Assembly: GCF_028416595.1 (NCBI RefSeq)
Contig: NZ_JAMQKC010000016.1
Location: 1 to 55,764 of the forward strand
Origin: Aquibacillus salsiterrae
GTDB taxonomy: Bacteria > Bacillota > Bacilli > Bacillales > Amphibacillaceae
DNA length: 55,764 nt
Reading direction: 5' to 3'
Each line of letters starts with the position of its first letter. Position 1 is the first letter of the stretch. Positions 27,605 to 36,719 of the stretch are shown here, piece after piece. The notes under the pieces were generated by a model that did not search any database, was not told where the DNA came from, and saw only the letters and a program-made list of their open reading frames with translations. The translations under genes and the position numbers were made by a program.

Positions 27605-30600
27605 TTAAGCAACTGGAACTCGCTTCATATCCCTCAAGGAATGGATAAACTCCTGAACAAATTCATAGCGTTTTGGATACGTTTTTTTATCCCAATTAAA
27701 TACTACTTTTAATTTACGGTTTTCCGTACCTAACTGGATAATGCGGTTATATTCATTTGCATATTCAAACAGTTTTGCACCATCAATACTTTGGCTCGCT
27801 TCTTCTTCCATGACAATTTCCATTTTTCGTTTCTTTTCGACAACTGTTTCAATCCGTTCTCGTTTAGCCGCAACCTTTAAGGAAGATACATGGAACAAAT
27901 TCTCCACTTCTGTCGGATAGTCACCAAAGCGGTCAACCATCTCATCACGTAAATCATGAATATCCTCTTCAGAATCAATCGATTGAAACCGTTTGTACAT
28001 ATCAATCTTTTGTTTCCCATCAGAAATATAGCTTTCAGGAATGTATGCATCAAGCTCCACATTTAGTTCCACATCAGATTGTTTTATTTCTGTTTGTGTT
28101 TTGCCAGCTTTTCTTGCATCTATAGCATCCTTTAACATTTTCGAATACATATCAAAACCAACTGAATCAATAAACCCGTGTTGTTGAGCACCTAACAGAT
28201 TCCCGGCGCCCCGAATGCTTAAATCCCGCATTGCTATTTTAAAGCCAGACCCAAGCTCAGTAAACTCTTTAATCGCCTGTAGCCTTTTTTCCGCAACTTC
28301 AGTTAGTACTTTATCTTTTTGATACGTAAAATACGCATAGGCAACACGGTTCGATCTACCAACCCGGCCACGCAACTGATAAAGTTGACTCAGTCCCATT
28401 CGGTCTGCATCATAGACAATCAATGTATTAACATTCGGAATGTCTACACCTGTTTCGATAATTGTCGTACTGACTAGTACGTCATACTCACCCTCGATGA
28501 ACGAAAGCATTACATTTTCCAGCTCTGACTCTGTCATTTGGCCATGCGCAAACGTGACACGGGCTTCATCCACGAGTGCTGAAATCTCTTGACTCATTCG
28601 TTCGATATTATTGACTTGGTTAAAGAGGAAGAAAACTTGGCCTCCCCGTGCCATTTCTCTTTCGATTGCTTCTCTTAAGAAAACAGGATTGTACTCCAAT
28701 ACATAGGTTTGAATTGGAAATCGATTTTCAGGTGGTGTTTCAATGACTGATAGGTCTCTGACACCAAGCATTGACATGTGTAGCGTACGCGGAATAGGGG
28801 TAGCCGTTAAGGTTAACACATCAACATTTGTCTTCAATTGTTTTAACTTTTCTTTATGTTTGACACCAAATCGTTGTTCTTCATCAACAATCAAAAGACC
28901 AAGTTCTTTATATTGAACATCTTTAGATAACAGACGATGTGTACCTATAACAATATCGACAGTACCCTTTTCTAATCCCTTTAGTGTCTCCTTTTGTTGT
29001 TTTCTTGTTCTGAATCTACTTAGCAACCCAACAGTTATTGGAAATTCCTGGAACCGTTCTAAAATGGTTTGATAATGCTGTTGGGCAAGGATGGTAGTCG
29101 GGACGAGAATGGCCACTTGTTTCCCATCAGCAATAGCTTTAAATGCAGCACGAATCGCCACTTCTGTTTTCCCATATCCAACATCGCCACATAGCAACCT
29201 GTCCATTGGCTTTGGACTTTCCATATCCTTTTTAATTTCTTCGATACAGCGTAGTTGGTCCTCTGTCTCCTGGTATGGAAATGAATCTTCAAATTCACGC
29301 TGCATTAACGTGTCTTCTTTGAAGGCATATCCTTTTGCCGCTTCTCTTTCCGCATATAACTTGATTAAATCATCAGCAATGTCTTCGACAGAGGATTGGA
29401 CCTTGCTTTTAACTTTTTTCCATTCCGTACCACCAAGTTTATATAGTTTCGGCTCTTTTCCTTCTGATCCTACATACTTTTGCACAAGATCAATTTGATC
29501 AATTGGTACATAAAGCTTATCATCACCAGAATACTTTAACAGCATAAAGTCTTTGTGTAGTCCATTAACCTCGAGTGTTTCTATTCCCAAATATTTACTA
29601 ATCCCGTGGTTGGCGTGTACTACATAATCACCAACCTTTAATTCTTGATAGCTTTTTATTCTTTCTGCATTTGATATTTTTTGCTTCCGCTTTGGTCGTG
29701 ACGTTTTCTTCTTAAATAATTCATTCTCTGTTAAAATAACTAGCTTATGAAGCGGAAGCTCAAAGCCGCTACTAACATTACCAATCACAATAGTCGGCTT
29801 TTGAACAGGTAATGTGACATCATGTAAGGCTATGTTTAATTCCATCTGATAATCTTCTAACACTAATTGGATTTTTTCTGCTCTTTTTTCATCAGGTGCA
29901 AAAATAAGAACGGAATTACCTGCTTTTGCCCATCTTGACATCTCATTTTGTAATAGATTCATTTGGCCATGAAACTGCTGCATCGTACGACAGGACATAT
30001 TGACAATGTTTTGTGGGTTAGTATTGGGGATATGTCTAAGAAACACAGATAAATATAATCTTGGATGTTTCATTTTTGCCCACACATCATGCCAATCATA
30101 AGAAATGGATATATCCCTTACCATTTGGCTAGATTCTAATACACTGTTATACCATTCTGCCTCTTCTTCGTCTAAACGAATAGCTGTTTCCTGAATTCGA
30201 CTCATTTCATCAAGAATAAGAAGGCCGTCTTTTGGTAGATAATCTAATAAACTACTAGGCTCCTCATAATAGTAGAAGGCATACTTATACATTTCTTGGA
30301 ATCTTTCCTGCTGCTGTAGCCTTTCAATATCATAGCTAATATTATCCGTAAGTCTTTCTTTATCATCTTTATTTTTTAATTTTTTTAGTGATGTAGCAAG
30401 TTCAGACTCTAATCGTTGTGCTCCTCGAACAATATCCTCAGGTGAGAGTAACAGTTCTGTTGCCGGATATATGTTGATTTGGTCTGTTTTATCTAGAGAA
30501 CGCTGCGTTTCCGAATCAAAGAAGCGGATCGAATCAACTTGGTCATCGAAAAGTTCGATTCGGACAGGATGTAACTCTGTAATTGGATAGATGTCAATGA

Positions 30601-31138
30601 TTCCCCCACGAACACTAAATTCACCAGGCGTTGCAACCATATCTACTCGTTCATAGCCCATCTCAACTAGAGACTTTAAATATGAGTCAATAGCAATGTC
30701 TTCCCCAATCTTGAAATCTAGTTGATATCTTTCCCAATAGGTTAAAGGAGGAAGAATTCGCTTTAACGCTGCAACTGGTGCAATCATGATTCCGTTTTCT
30801 TGCTTTAACCATTTCGTTAATGAATCAATCCGTTGACTTTTCAACTCCGGACTAGCAATTGCTATTTCAGATGCAACTAACTCGTTAACAGGATAAAGGA
30901 AGATATTCTTCTCGTCTGAAATTTCAATTAAGTCTTCGTAAAGCTGTTGTGCTTGCATTAATTGATGTGTCACCAAAAGCATTGGTTTATTTAATGATTC
31001 GTTAATTATAGACGCAAGCATTCCCCTAGCAGAACCAGATAATCCTGCAACCAATTGTTCTTTAATGCCAGAGGTAAAGCCGCTAAGAACTGAATAAATA
31101 TCGTCTTGTGATTTTAAGTAGTGTTTAATTCCCTTCAT
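27605..31138 (-). CDS. mfd: Transcription-repair coupling factor Mfd
   Basis: Mfd removes RNA polymerase stalled at DNA damage and recruits UvrA. About 1177 residues, equal to B. subtilis. The N-terminal UvrB-like domains come first, the RNA polymerase interaction domain is around 480-545 (VGDYVVHANHGISKYLGIE), and then the RecG-like motor. Walker A appears as LLCGDVGYGKTEVAIRAAF, the Walker B box as LLIVDEEQRFGVKHKE. A TRCF C-terminal domain ends it. I chose the ATG at 31138 with GGGGAGG 4 nt upstream. Confidence 0.98.
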   Translation of the reverse strand: MKGIKHYLKSQDDIYSVLSGFTSGIKEQLVAGLSGSARGMLASIINESLNKPMLLVTHQLMQAQQLYEDLIEISDEKNIFLYPVNELVASEIAIASPELKSQRIDSLTKWLKQENGIMIAPVAALKRILPPLTYWERYQLDFKIGEDIAIDSYLKSLVEMGYERVDMVATPGEFSVRGGIIDIYPITELHPVRIELFDDQVDSIRFFDSETQRSLDKTDQINIYPATELLLSPEDIVRGAQRLESELATSLKKLKNKDDKERLTDNISYDIERLQQQERFQEMYKYAFYYYEEPSSLLDYLPKDGLLILDEMSRIQETAIRLDEEEAEWYNSVLESSQMVRDISISYDWHDVWAKMKHPRLYLSVFLRHIPNTNPQNIVNMSCRTMQQFHGQMNLLQNEMSRWAKAGNSVLIFAPDEKRAEKIQLVLEDYQMELNIALHDVTLPVQKPTIVIGNVSSGFELPLHKLVILTENELFKKKTSRPKRKQKISNAERIKSYQELKVGDYVVHANHGISKYLGIETLEVNGLHKDFMLLKYSGDDKLYVPIDQIDLVQKYVGSEGKEPKLYKLGGTEWKKVKSKVQSSVEDIADDLIKLYAEREAAKGYAFKEDTLMQREFEDSFPYQETEDQLRCIEEIKKDMESPKPMDRLLCGDVGYGKTEVAIRAAFKAIADGKQVAILVPTTILAQQHYQTILERFQEFPITVGLLSRFRTRKQQKETLKGLEKGTVDIVIGTHRLLSKDVQYKELGLLIVDEEQRFGVKHKEKLKQLKTNVDVLTLTATPIPRTLHMSMLGVRDLSVIETPPENRFPIQTYVLEYNPVFLREAIEREMARGGQVFFLFNQVNNIERMSQEISALVDEARVTFAHGQMTESELENVMLSFIEGEYDVLVSTTIIETGVDIPNVNTLIVYDADRMGLSQLYQLRGRVGRSNRVAYAYFTYQKDKVLTEVAEKRLQAIKEFTELGSGFKIAMRDLSIRGAGNLLGAQQHGFIDSVGFDMYSKMLKDAIDARKAGKTQTEIKQSDVELNVELDAYIPESYISDGKQKIDMYKRFQSIDSEEDIHDLRDEMVDRFGDYPTEVENLFHVSSLKVAAKRERIETVVEKKRKMEIVMEEEASQSIDGAKLFEYANEYNRIIQLGTENRKLKVVFNWDKKTYPKRYEFVQEFIHSLRDMKRVPVA

Positions 31139-31256
31139 AATGCCTCCCCTTAATTCAGCCCATGCACCTGCTTCATGTATCATTCCTATTTATTGTAATA
31201 GAGTTTAAGTTAACTCTAGTTTTCCAAGGAATTTACTAACTATCTGATAATAGTGC

Positions 31257-31283
31257 AAAAACGCCTTGGTTGTTAACCAAAGC
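31257..31283 (-). terminator. Intrinsic terminator of fin
   Basis: On the minus strand CTTTGGTT and AACCAAGG form a stem with a 3-nt loop, then CGUUUUU. No repeat copy adjoins. Confidence 0.75.
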
Positions 31284-31298
31284 TTGTTTATTGCATTA

Positions 31299-31529
31299 CT
31301 ACTGTATGAAATTATCTAGCTCGTGATATGCAGGATTCTTCTCTAATGATTCCTGGCAATCTTCACAAATTGTTTTAATCTTTACATCACCATTTGCTTG
31401 GTATTCTATCAGTGCATTTCTATCTTCCGCAGATAACTCATTCCATCCCAAGCTTTGTGTATCAACGATTTCTTGATCTAACTTGCCAACCACATTATTG
31501 CAATGATTGCAGGTGTACACAATCGCCAT
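31299..31529 (-). CDS. fin: Anti-sigma-F factor Fin
   Basis: Fin (YabK) inhibits SigF late in forespore development to permit the switch to SigG. 76 residues with two CxxC pairs (CNHC near 7 and CEDC near 55) that likely bind zinc. TAGGAGGAG lies before the ATG. It lies between pth and mfd as in B. subtilis, with its own SigF-like promoter. Confidence 0.94.
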   Translation of the reverse strand: MAIVYTCNHCNNVVGKLDQEIVDTQSLGWNELSAEDRNALIEYQANGDVKIKTICEDCQESLEKNPAYHELDNFIQ

Positions 31530-31564
31530 CTATATCTCCTCCTAAAAGGGAACTATAATAGTTA

Positions 31565-31594
31565 TAGTTTGCCCGCTAGAGGATGTATTTATAC
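31565..31594 (-). promoter_or_regulatory. SigF-like promoter of fin
   Basis: GTATA (31590-31594), exactly 15 nt, and GGGCAAACTA (31565-31574) match the SigF pattern GYWTA-N15-GGNRANANTW with one mismatch. The site is about 40 nt upstream of fin. Confidence 0.6.
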
Positions 31595-31612
31595 TATTAT
31601 TAATTTTATGAT

Positions 31613-32173
31613 TTATTGATTAAATTCATTCATAACCTCTTGAAAAGGCTTTCTAAACCATGCTTCACAAGCGTTCGCAGCTCGCTCAATACTTGTTTTT
31701 ACATCTTCTAATTCAGTTTCAGCGAACTTTCCTAATACATAGTCCGGAACTGGTATTGGTGTAGTAGGTCGACCGATTCCAACTCTAATTCGTCTGAATT
31801 CTTTCGTTCCTAATTGGTCAATTATTGATCTAATCCCATTATGGCCACCATGACCACCTTTTTCACGCAAACGAATTTTACCAGGAGGTAAGTCCAAGTC
31901 ATCATAAATGACAAGAATATCTTTGGTTGAGAGGTTGTAAAAGTCCATTAATGGTTTTAATGATTCACCCGAAAGATTCATATAGGTTTGAGGTTCTAAT
32001 AAAATAATTTTTTCTTGTTCCATTGTTTCAATGGAAAAATTACCGTGGAATTTTGTCTTATTTAAACGCCAATTATGTCTGCTTGCTAATTCATCAACGA
32101 TCATGAAACCTATATTATGTCTAGTTGCCTCATATCGTTTACCAGGATTACCAAGTCCAACTATACATTTCAT
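31613..32173 (-). CDS. pth: Peptidyl-tRNA hydrolase
   Basis: Pth frees tRNA from abortive peptidyl-tRNA and is essential; the B. subtilis gene is also called spoVC. 186 residues. The motif CIVGLGNPGKRYEATRHNIGF (3-23) contains the catalytic His, YDDLDLPPG (near 92) the catalytic Asp, and GGHGGHNGIRSI near 107 the substrate loop. AAAGGG lies before the ATG. It lies beyond the ctc terminator, so it may need its own promoter or read-through. Confidence 0.96.
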   Translation of the reverse strand: MKCIVGLGNPGKRYEATRHNIGFMIVDELASRHNWRLNKTKFHGNFSIETMEQEKIILLEPQTYMNLSGESLKPLMDFYNLSTKDILVIYDDLDLPPGKIRLREKGGHGGHNGIRSIIDQLGTKEFRRIRVGIGRPTTPIPVPDYVLGKFAETELEDVKTSIERAANACEAWFRKPFQEVMNEFNQ

Positions 32174-32246
32174 ATATTAATACCCTTTCTGTTAGTTACT
32201 TTCCCTATTGTACTTGGTTTGTTTGGAAAAATAAAGCTATCTTATT

Positions 32247-32381
32247 TAGAAAAGAGCTTCTAAGTCTAATGTATTCAAATACATGACTTTAAAAGCGAGT
32301 CTTCAAACCGAATTAAGCTTACATTCGGACTTGATAACTGAATGTTATCCATGTTTGGATTTTTCATCCTTTCTATTTCAG
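32247..32381 (+). repeat. Intergenic repeat copy 8 (degenerate)
   Basis: Only parts match, such as GATAACTGAATGTTATCCATG followed closely by TTGGATTTTTCATCCTTTC. It abuts the U-tract of the ctc terminator in the common orientation. Confidence 0.5.
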
Positions 32382-32382
32382 C

Positions 32383-32413
32383 AAAAAAGACGCAACTTAG
32401 AAAAGTTGCATCT
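32383..32413 (-). terminator. Intrinsic terminator of ctc
   Basis: AGATGCAACTT and AAGTTGCGTCT form an 11-bp stem with a 4-nt loop, then U6 on the minus strand. Confidence 0.9.
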
Positions 32414-32419
32414 CCTTCA

Positions 32420-33067
32420 TTATTGATTATCTTCTGTTCCTTCTGCTGCTTCTTCGTTTTCTTGTCCTGTTTCTGCTTCATTACCTTCTTCTGAATCTGC
32501 CTCTTCTTCTTTCGCTTCAGCTTGTGGAGGAAGGATGCTCACAATAACTGTTTCATCATCGGCAAGAATTTCATACAAATTACTACCTTTTAAATCAGCA
32601 ACTGTGATACTATCACCGATATCCAACTTAGAGATATCTACCGAAATGTGCTCTGGTATATCAGCCGGCTTCGCGCGAACAGCAAGGTCATGCAATGGCT
32701 GCTGTAACACACCACCGTCTTTTGCCCCTTGTGCTTCACCTTCTAGATGAATGGCAACATCTACATCCATTTCACGAGACATATTTACAACATAAAAATC
32801 TGCGTGTAACAGCTCGTCCTTTAGGGGATCAACTTGGTAATCATGTAACATGACATCAACAGGTTGCCCGTCTACCTCTAAAGCAATAATAGCATTTCTA
32901 CCCTCATCACGAACTGTCTTTAGTAACTCGATGCTACTTACCGATACTGTTTTCGGTTCCTTGTCGTTTCCGTAAACAATAGCAGGAATAAAACCAGCTT
33001 GTCTAATCTGTTTTGTATTAGATTTTCTTAAATCCTCTCGCTTTTCTGCCCTAAGTTTTACCGCCAA
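32420..33067 (-). CDS. ctc: General stress protein Ctc (ribosomal protein bL25, TL5 form)
   Basis: Ctc binds 5S rRNA in the 50S subunit, particularly under stress. 215 residues: an N-terminal bL25 domain (VKLRAEKREDLRKS, IVYGNDKEPKTV), then the TL5-type beta domain (about 95-185), then a highly acidic tail of about 30 residues rich in Glu. I chose TTG at 33067, with AGGAGG 9 nt upstream and the start MAVKLRAEKRE usual in the family. A SigB-like promoter lies about 40 nt upstream. Confidence 0.94.
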   Translation of the reverse strand: MAVKLRAEKREDLRKSNTKQIRQAGFIPAIVYGNDKEPKTVSVSSIELLKTVRDEGRNAIIALEVDGQPVDVMLHDYQVDPLKDELLHADFYVVNMSREMDVDVAIHLEGEAQGAKDGGVLQQPLHDLAVRAKPADIPEHISVDISKLDIGDSITVADLKGSNLYEILADDETVIVSILPPQAEAKEEEADSEEGNEAETGQENEEAAEGTEDNQ

Positions 33068-33107
33068 GTTAATCAACCTCCTGAAAATTAACAATCTACT
33101 TGTTATA

Positions 33108-33133
33108 ATTCCCTTTAACTGGCATTTTTAAAC
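33108..33133 (-). promoter_or_regulatory. SigB-like promoter of ctc
   Basis: The minus strand has GTTTAA (33128-33133), a 14-nt spacer and GGGAAT (33108-33113). This matches the SigB consensus GTTTAA-N13/15-GGGTAT with one mismatch. B. subtilis ctc is a classic SigB gene. Confidence 0.7.
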
Positions 33134-33139
33134 ATTGGC

Positions 33140-34093
33140 TTAATCAAATAAGATACTAACAGACTGTAATTCATGCACACGAATAATTGCTTCACTAATT
33201 AGCGGGGCGACAGAAAGCTCTGTCACTTTATCAATACGCTTTTCATCTTTTAATGCAATGCTGTTCGTGACTACTAGTTCCTTTATTTTTGAATCATTAA
33301 TTCGTTGAATCGCAGGACCTGATAATACTGGGTGTGTACAGCAAGCATAAACCTCTGTTGCCCCATTTTCAATTAACGCATTGGCACCAAGAGTTATTGT
33401 ACCTGCTGTATCGATAATGTCATCAATGAGAATCGCTGTTTTGCCTTCAATATTCCCAACGATATTCATAACTTCAGCCACATTTGGTCTTGGACGACGC
33501 TTATCAATTATGGCTATAGGTGCTTTTAGACGGTCTGCCAGTTGCCTAGCACGTGTTACCCCACCATGGTCAGGTGAAACAACAACAATGTCTTCCAACC
33601 CTTTGCTACCCCAGTAATCCGCTAAAATAGGTACCCCAACTAATTGATCAACAGGGATATTAAAGAAACCTTGAATTTGGGGTGCGTGTAAATCTAAAGA
33701 AATAACCCGTGAGGCACCCGCTGTTTGTAATAAATCAGCAACCAATTTGGCTGTAATAGGCTCTCTTGCTCTTGCCTTTCTATCTTGTCTTGCATATCCA
33801 TAATAAGGCATAACAATATTGATGGATTTTGCAGAGGCACGCTTTAGTGCATCAATCATAATCAATAGTTCCATCATATGTTGGTTAACTGGTGCTGATG
33901 TTGATTGAACGACATACACATCACACCCTCTAATACTTTCCTCTATATTTATTTGAATTTCTCCGTCACTAAAAGAAGTAACAGAGCATTTTCCTAATTC
34001 AATTCCTATCTGATCGGCAATTTCTTTTGCAAGGACAGGGTTGGAGTTAAGCGTAAAAACTTTCAGAGATGAATCTTTATATCCCGTTGACAT
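33140..34093 (-). CDS. prs: Ribose-phosphate pyrophosphokinase (PRPP synthase)
   Basis: Prs makes PRPP from ribose-5-phosphate and ATP for nucleotide, His and Trp synthesis. 317 residues from the ATG at 34093, with GGAGGG upstream, the same length as in B. subtilis. Motifs: [24 protein letters not shown] (near 36), [11 protein letters not shown] with the ATP-site His, and the PRPP loop [13 protein letters not shown] near 220. It follows glmU, as is usual. Confidence 0.97.
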   Translation of the reverse strand: MSTGYKDSSLKVFTLNSNPVLAKEIADQIGIELGKCSVTSFSDGEIQINIEESIRGCDVYVVQSTSAPVNQHMMELLIMIDALKRASAKSINIVMPYYGYARQDRKARAREPITAKLVADLLQTAGASRVISLDLHAPQIQGFFNIPVDQLVGVPILADYWGSKGLEDIVVVSPDHGGVTRARQLADRLKAPIAIIDKRRPRPNVAEVMNIVGNIEGKTAILIDDIIDTAGTITLGANALIENGATEVYACCTHPVLSGPAIQRINDSKIKELVVTNSIALKDEKRIDKVTELSVAPLISEAIIRVHELQSVSILFD

Positions 34094-34133
34094 CAGGTAA
34101 CCCTCCATCAATTTTTTGTTATTTTTCCTAGAT

Positions 34134-34162
34134 TTGCCGTCCGTTATACGAACGGACGGCAA
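34134..34162. other. Perfect 12-bp inverted repeat between glmU and prs
   Basis: TTGCCGTCCGTT, five loop bases and AACGGACGGCAA. There is no U-tract on either strand, so it is not an intrinsic terminator. It is GC-rich compared with its surroundings. It could be an mRNA processing or stability element. Confidence 0.75.
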
Positions 34163-34203
34163 TCATGTTTCATGCTGCTATTTTGGTTGGCCTTTCAAAT
34201 ATG

Positions 34204-35568
34204 TTATTTTTTCATTCGTTTAGCGTAATCTTCTTTATTTATCTGTCTTGCCCTTGCAATCGATAACGCATCGTTTGGAACATCCTCATTAATGGTCGAA
34301 CCTGCTGCCACGTAGGCACCCTTTCCAATTGTAACTGGTGCAATTAAATTCGAATTACAACCGATAAATGCGTCATCTTCAATTTTCGTTAAATGTTTAT
34401 TTTTTCCATCGTAATTAACCGTTATCGTGCCACATCCTACATTTACTCGCTTACCAACCTCAGCATCGCCAATATAGCTTAAGTGTGATACTTTGCTATT
34501 TGTTTCTAAGCTAGCTTTCTTTATCTCAACAAAATTACCAATTTTCACTTCATCACCAATGTTTGAATCAGGACGCACATGGGCAAAGGGGCCAATTTGA
34601 ACACGATTACCTATATAACTATCCTTTACCACACTTTGCCTAATAACCGTTTCCATACCGACGTTACAATTACTTATCTCCGTGTGTGGACCAATGATTG
34701 AATCAGCCTTGATGGTCGTTCCATTACTAAGAACACAGCCGGGATATATTGTTACGTCTTGTTCGATTGTCACATCTGGCTCAATATAGGTATGGTCAGG
34801 ATCGATAATTGTTACACCGTTTCGCATATGTGCTTGATTAATTCTTTTTTTCATCATTCGCTCTGCTTCACTTAGTGCTACACGGTCGTTTACTCCAATC
34901 GTTTCATCGAAGGTTGGGGATTGAAAGGCACTTATTTTCTGTTTTTGGTTTCTTAATATGTGAATGACGTCTGGAAGGTAATACTCTCCTTGTGCATTGT
35001 CATTCGATACATTTTTCAATGATTCAAATAACAGCCTGTTGTCAAAACAATAGGTTCCTGTATTAATCTCATCTACAGTAAGTTCATCGCTTGATGCGTC
35101 TTTGTGCTCAACAATTCTTTCAACATCATTTGCTTCATCACGTATCACTCGGCCGTAACCGGTTGGATCTTGTGCTTTTGCGGTCAGTATCGTCGCCTTT
35201 GCCCCTTCTTTTTGATGGTGGTCAAGTAAAGCTTGTAACGTCTCCTTTGTTAGTAGTGGGGTATCCCCGCATACAACAATGGTAGTTCCGTCTTTATCCT
35301 CTAAAATTGCTTCTGCCTGCATTACAGCATGACCTGTACCTAACTGCTCTTCTTGGATTACAAACCTTGAATCATTACCTAATTGGTCCTGGACCTTATC
35401 AGCCCCAAAGCCAACAATCGTAATGATTTCTTTTAACTCTAACTTTTTTAGTTGGTCCACAACATGTTGAACCATTGGTTTGCCCATCACAGGGTGTAGT
35501 ACCTTATATAGCTTAGACTTCATCCGTGTACCTTGCCCCGCTGCCAATACAACAGCATATTTACTCAT
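34204..35568 (-). CDS. glmU: Bifunctional UDP-GlcNAc pyrophosphorylase / GlcN-1-P acetyltransferase
   Basis: GlmU makes UDP-N-acetylglucosamine for the cell wall. 454 residues. The N-terminal uridyltransferase has [21 protein letters not shown] (6-26) with the LxxGxGTxM(x)4-6K signature. The C-terminal left-handed beta helix (about 250-440) shows hexapeptide repeats, and [12 protein letters not shown] and [16 protein letters not shown] match the acetyltransferase site. Read in the direction of transcription, spoVG precedes it, and prs follows. Confidence 0.97.
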   Translation of the reverse strand: MSKYAVVLAAGQGTRMKSKLYKVLHPVMGKPMVQHVVDQLKKLELKEIITIVGFGADKVQDQLGNDSRFVIQEEQLGTGHAVMQAEAILEDKDGTTIVVCGDTPLLTKETLQALLDHHQKEGAKATILTAKAQDPTGYGRVIRDEANDVERIVEHKDASSDELTVDEINTGTYCFDNRLLFESLKNVSNDNAQGEYYLPDVIHILRNQKQKISAFQSPTFDETIGVNDRVALSEAERMMKKRINQAHMRNGVTIIDPDHTYIEPDVTIEQDVTIYPGCVLSNGTTIKADSIIGPHTEISNCNVGMETVIRQSVVKDSYIGNRVQIGPFAHVRPDSNIGDEVKIGNFVEIKKASLETNSKVSHLSYIGDAEVGKRVNVGCGTITVNYDGKNKHLTKIEDDAFIGCNSNLIAPVTIGKGAYVAAGSTINEDVPNDALSIARARQINKEDYAKRMKK

Positions 35569-35685
35569 GAAGTAACCTCCGTTCGAATGACTGATTACGG
35601 CTCACACTTTTACTGTTATGATTCTCTAGTTTATTTATTAGTCATTGTTCGAGCCATTATGCTCATTAGTTTTTATCCATTTATG

Positions 35686-35714
35686 AATATATCTTAAACT
35701 AACATCCATTTCAA
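35686..35714 (-). promoter_or_regulatory. Probable SigA promoter of glmU
   Basis: The minus strand has TTGAAA (35709-35714), a 17-nt spacer and TATATT (35686-35691), about 115 nt before glmU. Confidence 0.6.
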
Positions 35715-35793
35715 CAAAAGGCACCCATAATAGACGTACAAAAAAACTTCACAATAAAAGTTTGTCATCTCAAAGTTTGCATATCATTACTTT

Positions 35794-35850
35794 ATTAAGA
35801 AGCGCAAGTCGCGCCTTGGAAGACTTGGGTAGGCTACGAAGCGGAGCACA
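35794..35850 (+). repeat. Intergenic repeat copy 9
   Basis: AAGAAGCGCAAGTCGCGCCTTGG is nearly identical to copy 6, then GGTAGGCTACGAAGCGGAG. The distal end seems lost. Confidence 0.7.
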
Positions 35851-36005
35851 ATTGATTACCGTTTGATTGCTAGCAGGGGGCGATCGGGCGTCTATAGCGT
35901 TTTTTGTTACCGTTTAACTGGAAATACAGTATACTCAAAATTAATAAATGCTATCCTTTTTTCATCCTAGTCGCTGCAGAAAGCCATGGTGGTTTCTTAT
36001 CTATC

Positions 36006-36037
36006 AAAAAAAAGAAGTCTAATCGTTATGATTAGAC
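36006..36037 (-). terminator. Intrinsic terminator of spoVG
   Basis: GTCTAATC and GATTAGAC form a stem with a 5-nt loop, followed by UUCUUUUUUUU on the minus strand. Confidence 0.85.
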
Positions 36038-36054
36038 CCCTGCTGTCGTGTTTT

Positions 36055-36345
36055 TTAAGAAGCTCCAGCTTCTTCAAATTCCACTTCTATTTCCCCTGCG
36101 CGATGATACTCCTCTAATACTGCATCTTGAATCTTTGAGCGAGTATTAGAATTGATTGGGTGTGCAATGTCACGAAATTCTCCATCTGGAGTTCGTTTAG
36201 ACGGCATCGCTACAAACAATCCGTTATTGCCATCTATTACACGTATATCATGGACAACAAACTCCTGATCTAACGTAATAGAAGCAATGGCACGCATTCT
36301 TCCCTCGGTATTAACGCGGCGTAATCTAACATCTGTTACTTCCAT
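36055..36345 (-). CDS. spoVG: Septation/RNA-binding regulator SpoVG
   Basis: A 96-residue protein with [39 protein letters not shown] and [21 protein letters not shown], close to B. subtilis SpoVG. SpoVG takes part in septum control at sporulation and is an RNA/DNA-binding regulator in relatives. The ATG has AAAGGTGGTGAG upstream. A very clear SigH promoter lies about 45-70 nt upstream. The ridA/yabJ gene usually before it is missing. Confidence 0.96.
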   Translation of the reverse strand: MEVTDVRLRRVNTEGRMRAIASITLDQEFVVHDIRVIDGNNGLFVAMPSKRTPDGEFRDIAHPINSNTRSKIQDAVLEEYHRAGEIEVEFEEAGAS

Positions 36346-36386
36346 TATGTCTCACCACCTTTTCCCTAAATAGAACTTATTACCAT

Positions 36387-36415
36387 AAATTCAACAAAAT
36401 AAACACAATTCCTTC
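36387..36415 (-). promoter_or_regulatory. SigH promoter of spoVG
   Basis: The minus strand has GAAGGAATT (36407-36415), 11 nt, then GTTGAATTT (36387-36395), fully matching RNAGGAAWW-N11/12-RNNGAATWW. An A/T-rich tract just upstream recalls the AbrB-bound AT-box of B. subtilis spoVG. Confidence 0.75.
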
Positions 36416-36584
36416 TTTTTTTATAAATTTTTTTGAAAATTAAGTAAAATAGTTGTTTTTATTGGAAATAGTTAGTTCATTGGGGTAAGAAACCTTTTTA
36501 CACTTATTTACTTAGTTAAAAGTGAACAGATCGCTAGTAGAAATAGGAGGAGAAATCAAAGTTTGACTACAGTCACTATTCAGT

Positions 36585-36621
36585 AAGTAGAAGGAGGATA
36601 GATGTAATCCCCCTTCCACTT
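36585..36621 (-). other. RNA hairpin downstream of purR
   Basis: A 15-bp stem with a 7-nt loop. Two positions are A-C mismatches on the plus strand but G-U wobbles on the minus strand, so the structure is selected, if at all, in minus-strand RNA. There is no U-tract. Confidence 0.6.
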
Positions 36622-36650
36622 AGCCTTTTACCAGCAGGATATAAGATTTT

Positions 36651-36719
36651 TTAAAAGCGCGTAACAATTGGTAGTTATTCTTGACGGGGAAGGAAACGTG
36701 TCATTCCATACTTTCTAAA
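36651..36719 (+). repeat. Intergenic repeat copy 10 (weak)
   Basis: TTAAAAGCGCGTAACAATTGG begins it and CCATACTTTCTAAAA ends it, inside the purR 3' end. The middle differs, so this copy is tentative. Confidence 0.3.

Larger units (their letters stand above)
35569..36054. other. Non-coding gap between spoVG and glmU
   Basis: It contains a glmU promoter candidate, an intergenic repeat copy (35794-35850) and the spoVG terminator. I see no gene. It is longer than my recollection of this gap in B. subtilis. Confidence 0.6.
36346..36700. other. Non-coding gap between purR and spoVG (ridA site)
   Basis: It contains the SigH promoter, an AT-rich upstream tract, a hairpin (36585-36621) and a weak repeat copy. 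No ridA/yabJ reading frame or remnant is visible. Confidence 0.65.
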
